Assembly (NCBI GenBank): GCA_012517255.1
Contig: JAAYVH010000167.1
Location: forward strand, 1 to 42,405
Direction: 5' to 3'
Source of the DNA: Chthonomonadales bacterium
Lineage (GTDB): Bacteria > Armatimonadota > Chthonomonadetes > Chthonomonadales > CAJBBX01
DNA: 42,405 nt
A model generated the notes under the pieces. It made no database searches. It had not been told where the DNA came from and was given only the letters and a program-made list of their open reading frames with translations. Shown here in pieces: positions 27,528 to 35,357 of this stretch. Within the stretch, counting starts at the first letter, position 1; the number at the start of each line of letters is the position of its first letter. A program made the position numbers and the translations under genes.

Positions 27528-27538
27528 CCTATGCCGAC

Positions 27539-27568
27539 AGGATACACCAGCCATGACGAGCCTGTCAA
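27539..27568 (-). promoter_or_regulatory. Sigma-70-type promoter for tetR
   Basis: On the minus strand a perfect TTGACA is followed by 18 bases and TATCCT (four of six matches to the -10 consensus). The start would be near 27532, giving a leader of about 25 bases that contains the operator-like site. Confidence 0.6.
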
Positions 27569-27635
27569 GGGGTTCCAGAAAAAAAGTTAGCACAACTAAG
27601 GATCATCTCCCCGGCTCGGTGCGGATCCATCAGCG

Positions 27636-29387
27636 ATGAGCTTACGGGATATGAAGTCCAGACAGGTCGGCCTGCTGTGCGGCGCGGCGCTTGGGGGCAT
27701 CGCAACGCTGCTGTACTGGGCAGCGATGCGGGGCGGCTTTGTCTGGGACGATTATGTGCTGGCAGACGGCTCTGCGATCGGCGGCGGCAGCCTCGGAGCG
27801 TGTTTCACGACAGCCTTCCTCGATCACTACTACCGGCCGCTCGTCTCGTTCAGCTTCTTTCTGGATCGACTGTGGTGGCCCAATGACGCAGCGGCCTACC
27901 ATCGGGTCGGCGTGATCTTGCATGCGTGCTCCACGGTTGCAGTCATGGGTCTCTTGCGATCAGCCTACAGGCGGTGGAGCATCGCCGTGGCTGGGGCGCT
28001 CCTGTTCGGCGTGCATCCGGCTCATGTCGGAGCGGTGGCGTGGATCGGAGGCCGAACCGACGCGCTGGGTGTGTTCTGGACCGCGCTCTTCGCATGGGGG
28101 CTTATCGAGGCCGCAACTAACATGGGGGACCGCCGATCGCTGGCGCTCGCCGGATCGGTTGTCGCCTACGGTCTGGCGGTCTTCACAAAAGAGCAGTCGC
28201 TGGCGCTGCTCCCCTTGGTCCCCGCCGCATTTGTCGCGTTCAAACCCCGACGCGGCGTCAACCTCCCTGGGACCCCGTGGTTCGCTCTCGGGCCATTCGC
28301 GGTAGTGGCGGCTTTCTATCTGGCCCTGGGCGTGTTCCTGGGCATGCCCAAGCTGCCTCCCATCATGACCCCGTTGTGGGAGCATGCCATACGTGTGGGG
28401 CAGATCGCAGCCGGATACGGAGAACTGCTGTTGTGGCCAACGCAGACCATCCTGCATACCTACAGCCTCGCGCGCCTTGGAGAGGCGATGCCGTGGTCTG
28501 CCATCGCCGGTTTCGGGCTGATCGGGGCCACGGTGGGAGGCTTGCTATGGCTCTGGCGCACGGATCGGGTTAGCGCCTGGTTCCTGACGCTGGCGGCGCT
28601 TGCGCTTGCGCCCGTCTCCGGGGTGATCCCCATGCCGTTCCTCCTGTTCGCGCCCTATCGAGCTGCCGTGGCGGTCATCGGGATCGCGCCGGTTCTAGCT
28701 CGATGGGTCCTCCAATGGCAGATGCGGACAGCGACCATGACCCGGCTTCCCGCGATGATGGCGGTGAGCGTCCTGGCGTTCTGGTTTACCGTCCAGACGC
28801 TGACCGCGACCCGCTCATGGGAAACAGAGGACACGTTCTTCCAGACCATGGTGCACTACGACCCCGGCGCCGCCGTTGGACGTCTGATGCTGGCACGAAT
28901 GGCCGTCGAGCGCGGGGACGACGCAGAGGCGGAGCATCAACTCGCGGCGATTCTGAGCTGGCTATACGGCCAGGATCGCGGCCGATGGAACTGGCAGGAT
29001 CCGAAGCAGGCGCACGAAGCCCTACGGAGGAGCTGGCGTGTCCGGGCTCAGGTCATGCAGGATCGCGGCGCGGTGGGTGAGGCCGAGGACTATGTGACCA
29101 TGCTGTTTGTGCAGCTCGGCTATGCGCGCTTGCGCCAGAACAACCTCAGCGGCGCCTCGACGGCCTTTGCGACCGCTCTGGGATGGCGTCCGAACGAGCC
29201 GTCGGCCCTCACAGGACTGGCATGGTGTGAGCTTTCGAGCGGGCGCTACGTCGAAGCCGAGCGCCACTTGCGGACGGCGCTCGAAGCCGATCCGCAGATG
29301 GCGGATGCGCGACGGCTGCTGGGGTATGCCCTGGAGTACCAGGGGCGCTATGCCGAAGCGCAGGAGCAATGGCGATTGCTCCAATAG
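27636..29387 (+). CDS. TMTC-like membrane glycosyltransferase with C-terminal TPRs
   Basis: A 583-residue polytopic membrane protein. The N-terminal two thirds has about ten hydrophobic segments and the hallmarks of the TMTC-like GT-C family: FVWDDYVLAD (residues 34-43, with the DD pair in the first loop), HYYRPLVSFSFFLD, FGVHPAHVGAVAWIGGRTD and VFTKEQSLALLPL. The C-terminus (about 410-583) holds tetratricopeptide repeats, for example ALTGLAWCELSSGRYVEAE. In animals TMTC proteins O-mannosylate cadherins; the bacterial relatives are mostly uncharacterised. A role in protein or cell-surface glycosylation is inferred. No strong ribosome binding site precedes the ATG, and a second ATG lies 15 bases further in. 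It is divergent from tetR. Confidence 0.75.
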   Translation: MSLRDMKSRQVGLLCGAALGGIATLLYWAAMRGGFVWDDYVLADGSAIGGGSLGACFTTAFLDHYYRPLVSFSFFLDRLWWPNDAAAYHRVGVILHACSTVAVMGLLRSAYRRWSIAVAGALLFGVHPAHVGAVAWIGGRTDALGVFWTALFAWGLIEAATNMGDRRSLALAGSVVAYGLAVFTKEQSLALLPLVPAAFVAFKPRRGVNLPGTPWFALGPFAVVAAFYLALGVFLGMPKLPPIMTPLWEHAIRVGQIAAGYGELLLWPTQTILHTYSLARLGEAMPWSAIAGFGLIGATVGGLLWLWRTDRVSAWFLTLAALALAPVSGVIPMPFLLFAPYRAAVAVIGIAPVLARWVLQWQMRTATMTRLPAMMAVSVLAFWFTVQTLTATRSWETEDTFFQTMVHYDPGAAVGRLMLARMAVERGDDAEAEHQLAAILSWLYGQDRGRWNWQDPKQAHEALRRSWRVRAQVMQDRGAVGEAEDYVTMLFVQLGYARLRQNNLSGASTAFATALGWRPNEPSALTGLAWCELSSGRYVEAERHLRTALEADPQMADARRLLGYALEYQGRYAEAQEQWRLLQ

Positions 29388-29441
29388 GTGGGGTACCTGC
29401 GACGGTTCTGCGTCTGGCGCCGGATGGCCGTGGCCGTTAAG

Positions 29442-30425
29442 TCAGAGGTGCATGGCCTTGCGGACCATTTGCATGGTCTCGGACGCGAGGGCGCGAGCTC
29501 GCTCGGCGCCTTCCGCCAGATACCGCGTCAGCGATTCAGGATCGGACAGAAGCTCACGCCGGCGTGCTCGGAGTGGGTCGAGCAGGGCGTTGAGAATGTC
29601 GGTCAACTCGCGCTTGTTTTGCACGCATCCCCGGACTCCCTGACGATCCTCCTCCCACGATGTCTGATAGCCGACGGGATCGTACACTCTGCGTAGCTGG
29701 CATACCACGCAGTTCTCGGGAATGCCCGGATCGGTCTTGCGTATCTTCGTCGGGCACGTGAAAGCGTCGTTCACCTTACGAGCGACGGTGTCGGCGTCGT
29801 CGGAAAGGTAGATGGCGTTGTTGTACGATTTGCTCATCTTCCTTCCGTCGAGCCCCGGAATGACGGCCGTCGCCTCGTTCACCATGGACTGCGGTTCGGG
29901 GAATACCTCGCCGTAGAGGTTGTTGAACCTCCGCGCGATCTCGCGAGTGAGCTCGAGATGGGGGAGCTGATCCTTGCCGACGGGAACGGCATGCGCACGA
30001 TAGACGAGGATATCGGCGGCTTGCAGTACCGGATAGCCTAGCAGACCATAGGAGACCGACTCCTCGTTGAGCTGCAGGTTTTCGCGCTTCTCTTTGAAGG
30101 TCGGCACACGTTCCAGCCATCCCAGCGGCGTCACCATGGACAGGAGCAGATGGAGTTCGGCATGTTCCTTCACGTGCGACTGGATGAAGATGCTGACCCG
30201 GTTCGGATCCAGTCCTGCGGCAATGTAGTCTGCGGCTACCTCGCGCGCCGCCGGGCCGATCTGCTCGGTGCGATCGTACAGCGTGGTCAGCGCGTGCCAG
30301 TCCACAATGCAGCAGTACATCTGGTACTCGTGCTGCAGGCGAGCCCACGTGCGCAGGACCTCCAGGTTGCCCAGATGCAGCGAGCCAGTCGGCTGCATGC
30401 CGCTGAGGATCCGTTTCTCACCCAT
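29442..30425 (-). CDS. trpS: Tryptophanyl-tRNA synthetase
   Basis: A 327-residue class I aminoacyl-tRNA synthetase that charges tRNA-Trp. The ATP signatures are HLGN at 17-20 and KMSKS at 196-200. Other family parts are GMQPTGSLHLGN at the N-terminus, VVDWHALTT-like CIVDWHALTTLYD, and LGYPVLQAADILVY. The length is typical of bacterial TrpS. AGGAGG lies 11 bases before the ATG. It is the last of the lysA, site-2 protease, trpS run, 47 bases after the protease gene. No T-box or Trp leader peptide is visible in the gap. Confidence 0.97.
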   Translation of the reverse strand: MGEKRILSGMQPTGSLHLGNLEVLRTWARLQHEYQMYCCIVDWHALTTLYDRTEQIGPAAREVAADYIAAGLDPNRVSIFIQSHVKEHAELHLLLSMVTPLGWLERVPTFKEKRENLQLNEESVSYGLLGYPVLQAADILVYRAHAVPVGKDQLPHLELTREIARRFNNLYGEVFPEPQSMVNEATAVIPGLDGRKMSKSYNNAIYLSDDADTVARKVNDAFTCPTKIRKTDPGIPENCVVCQLRRVYDPVGYQTSWEEDRQGVRGCVQNKRELTDILNALLDPLRARRRELLSDPESLTRYLAEGAERARALASETMQMVRKAMHL

Positions 30426-30472
30426 ACTCTGACATGCCTCCTGTGGGGGTGCCGCGCGCAGCGGCTGAGCCC

Positions 30473-31123
30473 CTAAATATCAACTCCGTGGAGCAGTATC
30501 CCGCGCAGGTAGAAGACCGGCGGACCGATGACCGCGCTGAGGAAGTCACGGAAGACGAAGATCAGCAGCAAGAACACGATGGCGCCGTAGCGCGACATCC
30601 ACATCTGGTAGCGTGCTGCGAGGTTGTACGGCAGCAGCGCCGACGTTACCCACGATCCGTCCAGCGGCGTGACCGGCAGCAAGTTGAAGAAGGCGAGCGC
30701 AAGGTTGATGGTCACGCCGCTGAGGAGGAAGAGGCCCAGCGTGGAGATCATCCCCACGTCATCGCGCATGGCCCCGCCCGCGAACCGGATGATCAGGGCG
30801 AAGACGACAGCCTGAAGCATGTTGGACGCGGGGCCGGCTATGGCGACGATGCCCTGATCGCGCCGCGGGTTGCGGAAGTTGTTCGGGTTGGTCAGCACCG
30901 GCTTGCCCCACCCGATTCCGAACCCGATCCACGACGAGACCGCCATCATGATCGTTCCCAGCGGATCCAGATGGTCCGGAGGCAGCAGCGAGATTCGGCC
31001 CTGACGCCTGGGCGTGTCGTCGCCGAGACGATCCGCCGAGTAGGCATGCGCAAACTCGTGCACCGTGATGGCGAGCACCAGCACCGACATGCGGATGATG
31101 AACATCACGATGTCACCGCTCAT
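30473..31123 (-). CDS. Site-2-protease-family membrane metalloprotease
   Basis: A 216-residue M50-type intramembrane zinc protease of the short, PDZ-free group. The zinc motif HEFAH is at 22-26 inside the first helix, and the third ligand lies in NLLPVTPLDG (Asp155). At least four hydrophobic segments are visible, and GIVAIAGPASNMLQAVVFAL is the typical AGP-N stretch. The natural substrate of this group is usually unknown; some cleave anti-sigma factors. AAAGG lies 8 bases before the ATG. It begins 4 bases after the lysA stop and precedes trpS, an arrangement I treat as one transcription unit. Confidence 0.9.
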   Translation of the reverse strand: MSGDIVMFIIRMSVLVLAITVHEFAHAYSADRLGDDTPRRQGRISLLPPDHLDPLGTIMMAVSSWIGFGIGWGKPVLTNPNNFRNPRRDQGIVAIAGPASNMLQAVVFALIIRFAGGAMRDDVGMISTLGLFLLSGVTINLALAFFNLLPVTPLDGSWVTSALLPYNLAARYQMWMSRYGAIVFLLLIFVFRDFLSAVIGPPVFYLRGILLHGVDI

Positions 31124-31127
31124 CCGT

Positions 31128-32468
31128 TTAGCCTTTCATGGTTCTGGACAGCCGCTCGGGAATAAGATCGCATCGCACAACGTCCCTCAGCGTTTCCCGG
31201 CGCACGATGAGGTCGGCTTGACCATCGCCCACGAGGACGACAGCGGGCTTCGTGAAGCGGTTGTAGTTGCTCGCCATGGCATAGTTGTACGCACCCGTCG
31301 TCTGGACGGCCAGAATGTCGCCGGTCCTGAGCATGGCGCACTTGGCGTCCCAGATGAGCACGTCCGTTTCGCAGTGCTTTCCCGCAATCGTGATGCAATG
31401 GTCATGGGGCTCGGCGGCTCGGGAGGCGCAAATGGCCTCGTATCGCGCATCGTACAACTGCGGGCGCGGGTTGTCCGAGAGACCGCCGTCCACGGCTGCA
31501 TACGTGCGCTGGCCGGGGCTCGTCTCAATGGGGACGGTCTTGACGGCGCCGATGGTGTAAAGCGTGGTGCCGGCCTCGCCGATGATCGAGCGTCCGGGCT
31601 CCTGGGCCAGAATCGGCTCCGAGAGACCGTAGCGTGCAACGCACGCTTTGAGTGCGGCGACAACCGTCTCGGCGAAATCCCCCATGCTCAGCACGGGTCC
31701 GCCTTCGACGTATCGAACGCCGAGACCGCCGCCGATGTTGAGGACCTCGCACGATGCGCCGAGCTCCGACGATATCGTTGCCATCAGCTCTGCGGCAGCC
31801 TCGATCGCGCCGGTGTGAGAGTCGGCGTCTGTGAGCTGCGATCCGACGTGAAAGTGTATGCCGCAGAAGCGGAGTTGCGGTTGCCGCAGTACCTCAGCCA
31901 CGGCGTGGAGCGCCGAGCCGTCGGAGATGTTGAGTCCGAACTTGGTGTCGGCTTGACCGGTGCGAATGAACTTGTGCGTCTCGGGGTCTACGCCAGGCGC
32001 GCAGCGGACCAGCACGTCCTGGCGTCGCCGAGGATGTCGCCGGAGCACATCGGCCAGCATGCCGATCTCACCGAGATGGTCCACCGTGATGTGGCCAACG
32101 TGGTTCGCTGTGGCCAGCTCAAGCTCCTCGACGGACTTGTTGTTGCCGTGGACGTTGATGCGGGCCGGCGGGAAGCCTGCGCGCAGCGCCGTGTAGAGCT
32201 CGCCTGCCGAGGCGACGTCGAGCCCGAGCCCCTCTCCCTCGACGATCCTGGCCATCGCGGTGCAGAGAAACGCTTTGCCGGCGTAGTGGATCTGATTGCG
32301 CGGATAACGGGCTTCGAAGGCCGCTCGGTAGGTCCTGCACGCGAGCCGGAGGGCCTCCTCATCCACCACGTAGAGCGGCGTGCCGAACTCGCGAGCAAGC
32401 TCGACCGTGTCACAGCCGCCGATCTCGAGGTGTCCGTTGCTGTTGATGCGCTGCGTACCGAGGAGCAT
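31128..32468 (-). CDS. lysA: Diaminopimelate decarboxylase
   Basis: A 446-residue PLP enzyme that decarboxylates meso-diaminopimelate to lysine, the last step of lysine synthesis. The PLP lysine is K65 in HYAGKAF. The barrel has FHVGSQ at 206-211, the phosphate-binding NIGGGLG at 244-250 and QEPGRSI at 289-295. The partner active-site Cys is C366 in AGKHCETD. The ATG at 32468 is preferred over a GTG one codon upstream. No strong ribosome binding site is seen (AGGG about 14 bases upstream). A good promoter lies at 32549-32578. The roughly 75-base leader shows no lysine riboswitch but holds the palindrome at 32518-32531. Confidence 0.96.
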   Translation of the reverse strand: MLLGTQRINSNGHLEIGGCDTVELAREFGTPLYVVDEEALRLACRTYRAAFEARYPRNQIHYAGKAFLCTAMARIVEGEGLGLDVASAGELYTALRAGFPPARINVHGNNKSVEELELATANHVGHITVDHLGEIGMLADVLRRHPRRRQDVLVRCAPGVDPETHKFIRTGQADTKFGLNISDGSALHAVAEVLRQPQLRFCGIHFHVGSQLTDADSHTGAIEAAAELMATISSELGASCEVLNIGGGLGVRYVEGGPVLSMGDFAETVVAALKACVARYGLSEPILAQEPGRSIIGEAGTTLYTIGAVKTVPIETSPGQRTYAAVDGGLSDNPRPQLYDARYEAICASRAAEPHDHCITIAGKHCETDVLIWDAKCAMLRTGDILAVQTTGAYNYAMASNYNRFTKPAVVLVGDGQADLIVRRETLRDVVRCDLIPERLSRTMKG

Positions 32469-32517
32469 CACCGTCTGGGTTTCCCTGCCGTCGTAGCCAA
32501 GATGATAAACGAGCCGC

Positions 32518-32531
32518 GCCGACGCGTCGGC
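32518..32531. repeat. Perfect 14-base palindrome in the lysA leader
   Basis: GCCGACGCGTCGGC is its own reverse complement. It lies about 11 bases downstream of the predicted lysA transcription start. It could be a dimeric-regulator site or, in RNA, a short hairpin with loop CGCG. In a GC-rich genome a chance origin is also possible. Confidence 0.4.
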
Positions 32532-32548
32532 GGGCCCGCTAGCGTGGC

Positions 32549-32578
32549 ATAGTAGCCCACACGCCCGCGCGCTGTCAA
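32549..32578 (-). promoter_or_regulatory. Sigma-70-type promoter for lysA
   Basis: On the minus strand a perfect TTGACA is followed by 18 bases and TACTAT (five of six matches). The start is expected near 32542, about 74 bases before the lysA ATG. It probably drives lysA, the site-2 protease gene and trpS. Confidence 0.65.
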
Positions 32579-32890
32579 CCCGCTCGACTGCGTCGCACCA
32601 TGCCTGACGGGGCGTTTCGGCAGTCTGCAGCGTCTTTGCCTCGACCGTGTCGCTGGCCCGGCCCGAATGCGATCGGCCCTAAAGGCTGAACGGCGCCGGC
32701 CAGCATCCAGACGGATGGGTTGGGCGCTGCCGTCGGGCCGCTGTGACGGGCGCCCTTGCTCAGCCCGGTCCGGAGGGCCGGGGACTGCACGCCCTGGATC
32801 GTCACCACAGAGAGCCCGGGGGCAAGGCGCCGAGACGCCTTCAGTCAGGACCTTCCGTGAGGCAATGCGCCTGCCGCCGAGGCAGCCTGA
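32579..32890. other. Structured non-coding region between divergent promoters
   Basis: About 310 bases without a credible gene: open frames here have no protein-like composition. Several stems can be drawn on either strand: CATCC/GGATG (32704-32717), GGCGCCCTTGC with GCAAGGCGCC (32749-32759 with 32822-32831, one bulge), AAGGCG/CGCCTT (32824-32841) and CTGCC/GGCAG (32871-32885). The second and third share bases and exclude each other, as in a switch. AGTCAGGA (32843-32850) recalls the B12 box, but the other cobalamin riboswitch boxes are not convincing. It could be a regulatory leader, a separate small RNA, or just GC-rich spacer. Confidence 0.4.
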
Positions 32891-32919
32891 TTGAAGAGCG
32901 CGTGCAAAGCGGCTAGAAT
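32891..32919 (+). promoter_or_regulatory. Sigma-70-type promoter, probably leaderless, for the binding-protein gene
   Basis: TTGAAG is followed by exactly 17 bases and TAGAAT. Transcription should begin about 7 bases after the -10 box, which is at or within a base or two of the ATG at 32926. No ribosome binding site exists in front of that ATG, so the message is predicted to be leaderless. Confidence 0.6.
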
Positions 32920-32925
32920 AGCACG

Positions 32926-34254
32926 ATGCCGCCCTCACGATACCGACATTCTTTGGCGTTCTGTCTCATCGGAGCGCTGCTTCTTCTGGCCTCCTTCGGA
33001 TGTGCTCGCAAGGGACGTCAGCAACCCCAGCTCCGATGGGTGGTGGATCCAAACCCCATTCGCGCCGAGCAGATCAAGCTGTTCAATGCCAAGTACCCAG
33101 ACGTCAGAGTGATCAATGATCCGGATGCAGGTCCCCAGAGGGTGCTGACGCAGCTCGCGGGCGGCGTGCCTCCGGACGTGTTCGCGATCTACTCGCCGCA
33201 GAGCGCTGCGCTGTTCGCTCGGAAGGATGTGCTGGAGGACCTTCGCCCCTGGGTGCGCCGCTACGGCATCGACATGAACATGTTCTGGCCGCAGCTCGAC
33301 GGCTTCATCTATGAGCATGGCGACCGCACGAAGGGCCGCATCCTCGGCTTTCCGGACAACTGCGGTACCTATATGCTCTTCTACAACCGGCGCATGTTCC
33401 GCGAGGCGGGCGTGCCGGAGCCGGATACCGCCTGGACATGGGAGCAGTTCACGGAAGCCGCCAAGAAGCTGACGCGCCGCGACAGGACCGGCCGCACGGT
33501 GCAGTTCGGGGTTGTCCTGCCGCCAGCCTATCTGCTCGAGATGTTCGTGTGGCAGATGGGCGGAAGCTGGTTTAACGAGGACGGCACGCTCTGCACGGTG
33601 GATGCGCCGGAAGCAAAGGCGGCCTTTGAGTGGTGGGCTTCGCTCCGCCGGACGCATCGCGTTGCCCCGAGCCCCACGGAAGAGCAGGGCCTCGCGCCTC
33701 TGGGCGGCTGGGGCGGCTCGCAGAATCTCTTCAAGGCAGAAAAAGCCGCCATGATCGTGACGGGTCGCTGGCTCTCCATCGAATGGCGGCAGAACAAGGA
33801 CCTCGACTGGGACATTGCCCCGGTTCCCTACGGCAAGCACCGCGTGGGCATGCTCGAGAGCAAGATCTACGCCATACCGCGCTCGGCCCGCAACAAGGAG
33901 CTCTCCTTCGCGTTTCTGCGTCACCTGGTCAGCGAGGACGATGAGATGCTTGTTGCCGACTATGGTGATGGCATGCCGAGCGTCGAGGCGTACTGCCGAA
34001 CCGAGCGGTTTCTCTTCAACCCTGCCTATCCCAGGGAGCGCCGAAACCACCTCTACCTCTCGGAGATGGAGTACGCCAGGGTTAAGCAGCAGTCGCCATG
34101 GATTCAGCAACTGGATGCCGATACGATTCGGGAGGAAGAGTGCGATCGAATCTGGCAGAAGGAGATCACGCCGTCTCAGGCCGCGGCGAACATCGCGCGG
34201 CGCGTGAATGCGATCATCCGCCGCAACCGTGCCAACCCGAACCTGATGGATTGA
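32926..34254 (+). CDS. ABC-type sugar-binding lipoprotein (orphan solute-binding protein)
   Basis: A 442-residue extracellular solute-binding protein of the family-1 (sugar) type. The N-terminus has a basic start, a hydrophobic stretch (FCLIGALLLLASFGC) and a Cys at about 26 that fits a lipoprotein signal, although SFGC is a loose lipobox. Typical parts are DPNPIRAEQIKLFNAKYPDV, LTQLAGGVPPDVFAI, GTYMLFYNRRMFREAGVPEP and TWEQFTEAAKKLT. The ligand is likely a sugar or oligosaccharide, which is inference from the family. No permease or ATPase genes are adjacent, so it must share a transporter encoded elsewhere or act as a sensor. The ATG sits directly after the promoter at 32891-32919 with no ribosome binding site. 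Confidence 0.88.
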   Translation: MPPSRYRHSLAFCLIGALLLLASFGCARKGRQQPQLRWVVDPNPIRAEQIKLFNAKYPDVRVINDPDAGPQRVLTQLAGGVPPDVFAIYSPQSAALFARKDVLEDLRPWVRRYGIDMNMFWPQLDGFIYEHGDRTKGRILGFPDNCGTYMLFYNRRMFREAGVPEPDTAWTWEQFTEAAKKLTRRDRTGRTVQFGVVLPPAYLLEMFVWQMGGSWFNEDGTLCTVDAPEAKAAFEWWASLRRTHRVAPSPTEEQGLAPLGGWGGSQNLFKAEKAAMIVTGRWLSIEWRQNKDLDWDIAPVPYGKHRVGMLESKIYAIPRSARNKELSFAFLRHLVSEDDEMLVADYGDGMPSVEAYCRTERFLFNPAYPRERRNHLYLSEMEYARVKQQSPWIQQLDADTIREEECDRIWQKEITPSQAAANIARRVNAIIRRNRANPNLMD

Positions 34255-34261
34255 TCGGACG

Positions 34262-35302
34262 CTAGAGGATGTCCACCTCGTGGACGCCGCGGTGCACTTC
34301 GCCGATCAGAGACGCCGTCTCGCCCCGTTGCGCCAGCTCCGCCATGATCTCGATTGCCTCAGTTCGCTCGGCGATGAGCACCATGCCGATGCCCATGTTG
34401 AATGTCCTGTACATCTCGGCGTCGGGCACGCTGCCCAGTTCCTGGATGTAGGAGAAGATCGGCGGCGGCGTCCAGAGCCGGCGATCGATGGTGACGCTGC
34501 AGTCGGCTGGCAGAATGCGGGGGATATTGTCGTAGAACCCGCCGCCTGTGATGTGCGCTATGCCCTTGACAGTGAAACTATCCAGCAGCGGCAGCACGGC
34601 CGACGCATACGAGCGATGCGGGTCTAGCAGCACATCGCCCACGGAACGTCCGGCCAGTTGCGGCGGCGTGCTGTGCGGTGACAGGCCTGCGTTCTCGAAA
34701 AGCACGTGTCGTGCCAGCGAGTAGCCGTTGGTATGCAGGCCGTCGGAGGCGAGACCGATCACGGCGTCGCCCGGCTCGATCGAGCGGCCGTCTATGATCG
34801 CCGATCTTTCCACAATCCCCACGATGCAGCCCGCTAGATCGTATTCCCCGTCGAGATACACGCCCGGCATCTCCGCGGTCTCGCCCCCGATGAGCACGCA
34901 ACCCGCTTTCCGGCAACCCTCGGCCAGTCCCTTCACCACTGCGACCACCACGTCGGGCGACAGCTTGCTCGTCGCGAAATAGTCCAGGAAGAACAGGGGC
35001 CGCGCTCCCTGCACCAGGATGTCGTTGACGCAGTGGGCCACCAGGTCGGCGCCGATCGTGTCATGCCGCTGCATGGCAGAAGCAACCCGCACCTTCGTGC
35101 CGACGCCGTCTATGCTGCTGACCAGGACCGGCTCCTTGAGGGAACCGGTATCCATGCTGAACATGCCTCCGAAGCTGCCGACATCCGTAAGGACCTGCGG
35201 GGTGAAGGTAGAGCGAACGTGCTCGCGCATGCGGTGGACGGCGGCGTTCATGGCGTCAATGTCCACGCCGGCGTCGCGGTACGTCGTTGGGCCGGTTGGC
35301 AT
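34262..35302 (-). CDS. purM: Phosphoribosylformylglycinamidine cyclo-ligase (AIR synthetase)
   Basis: A 346-residue ATP-dependent enzyme for step five of purine synthesis, closing FGAM to AIR. Typical parts are TYRDAGVDIDAMN at the start, VSSIDGVGTKV, CVNDILVQGARPLFFLDY, LIGGETAEMPGVY, GLASDGLHTNGYSLAR and ITGGGFYDNIPRILP. The ATG at 35302 fits the family start; a longer TTG start at 35347 adds unrelated residues. The ribosome binding site is weak. It is the last gene of the purL, purF, unknown gene, purM run and ends 7 bases from the convergent binding-protein gene. Confidence 0.96.
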   Translation of the reverse strand: MPTGPTTYRDAGVDIDAMNAAVHRMREHVRSTFTPQVLTDVGSFGGMFSMDTGSLKEPVLVSSIDGVGTKVRVASAMQRHDTIGADLVAHCVNDILVQGARPLFFLDYFATSKLSPDVVVAVVKGLAEGCRKAGCVLIGGETAEMPGVYLDGEYDLAGCIVGIVERSAIIDGRSIEPGDAVIGLASDGLHTNGYSLARHVLFENAGLSPHSTPPQLAGRSVGDVLLDPHRSYASAVLPLLDSFTVKGIAHITGGGFYDNIPRILPADCSVTIDRRLWTPPPIFSYIQELGSVPDAEMYRTFNMGIGMVLIAERTEAIEIMAELAQRGETASLIGEVHRGVHEVDIL

Positions 35303-35357
35303 AGCTTGGTACCGTCGCTTTCGCCAGGAGTCTGCGGCCGCCCTCAAGGCGACCGAG

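Noticed and set aside
32469-32542. Lysine riboswitch in front of lysA
   Set aside because: The predicted leader is only about 74 bases, too short for the L box, and shows none of its conserved elements.
32680-32860. Cobalamin riboswitch
   Set aside because: AGTCAGGA and nearby GC-rich stems are reminiscent of the B12 box, but the GGTG-AAA-TCC core and the GCCACTG element are not found in proper order, so I report only a structured region.
32579-32890. RNase P RNA, tmRNA, SRP RNA or 6S RNA
   Set aside because: I looked on both strands for the conserved cores (GAGGAAAGTCC and ACAGAA for RNase P, the tRNA-like ends of tmRNA, the GGAAGG apical loop of SRP RNA) and found none in proper context.
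32468-32938. 156-codon minus-strand open frame across the lysA upstream region
   Set aside because: It crosses the lysA promoter and leader, has no ribosome binding site, and its composition is not protein-like.
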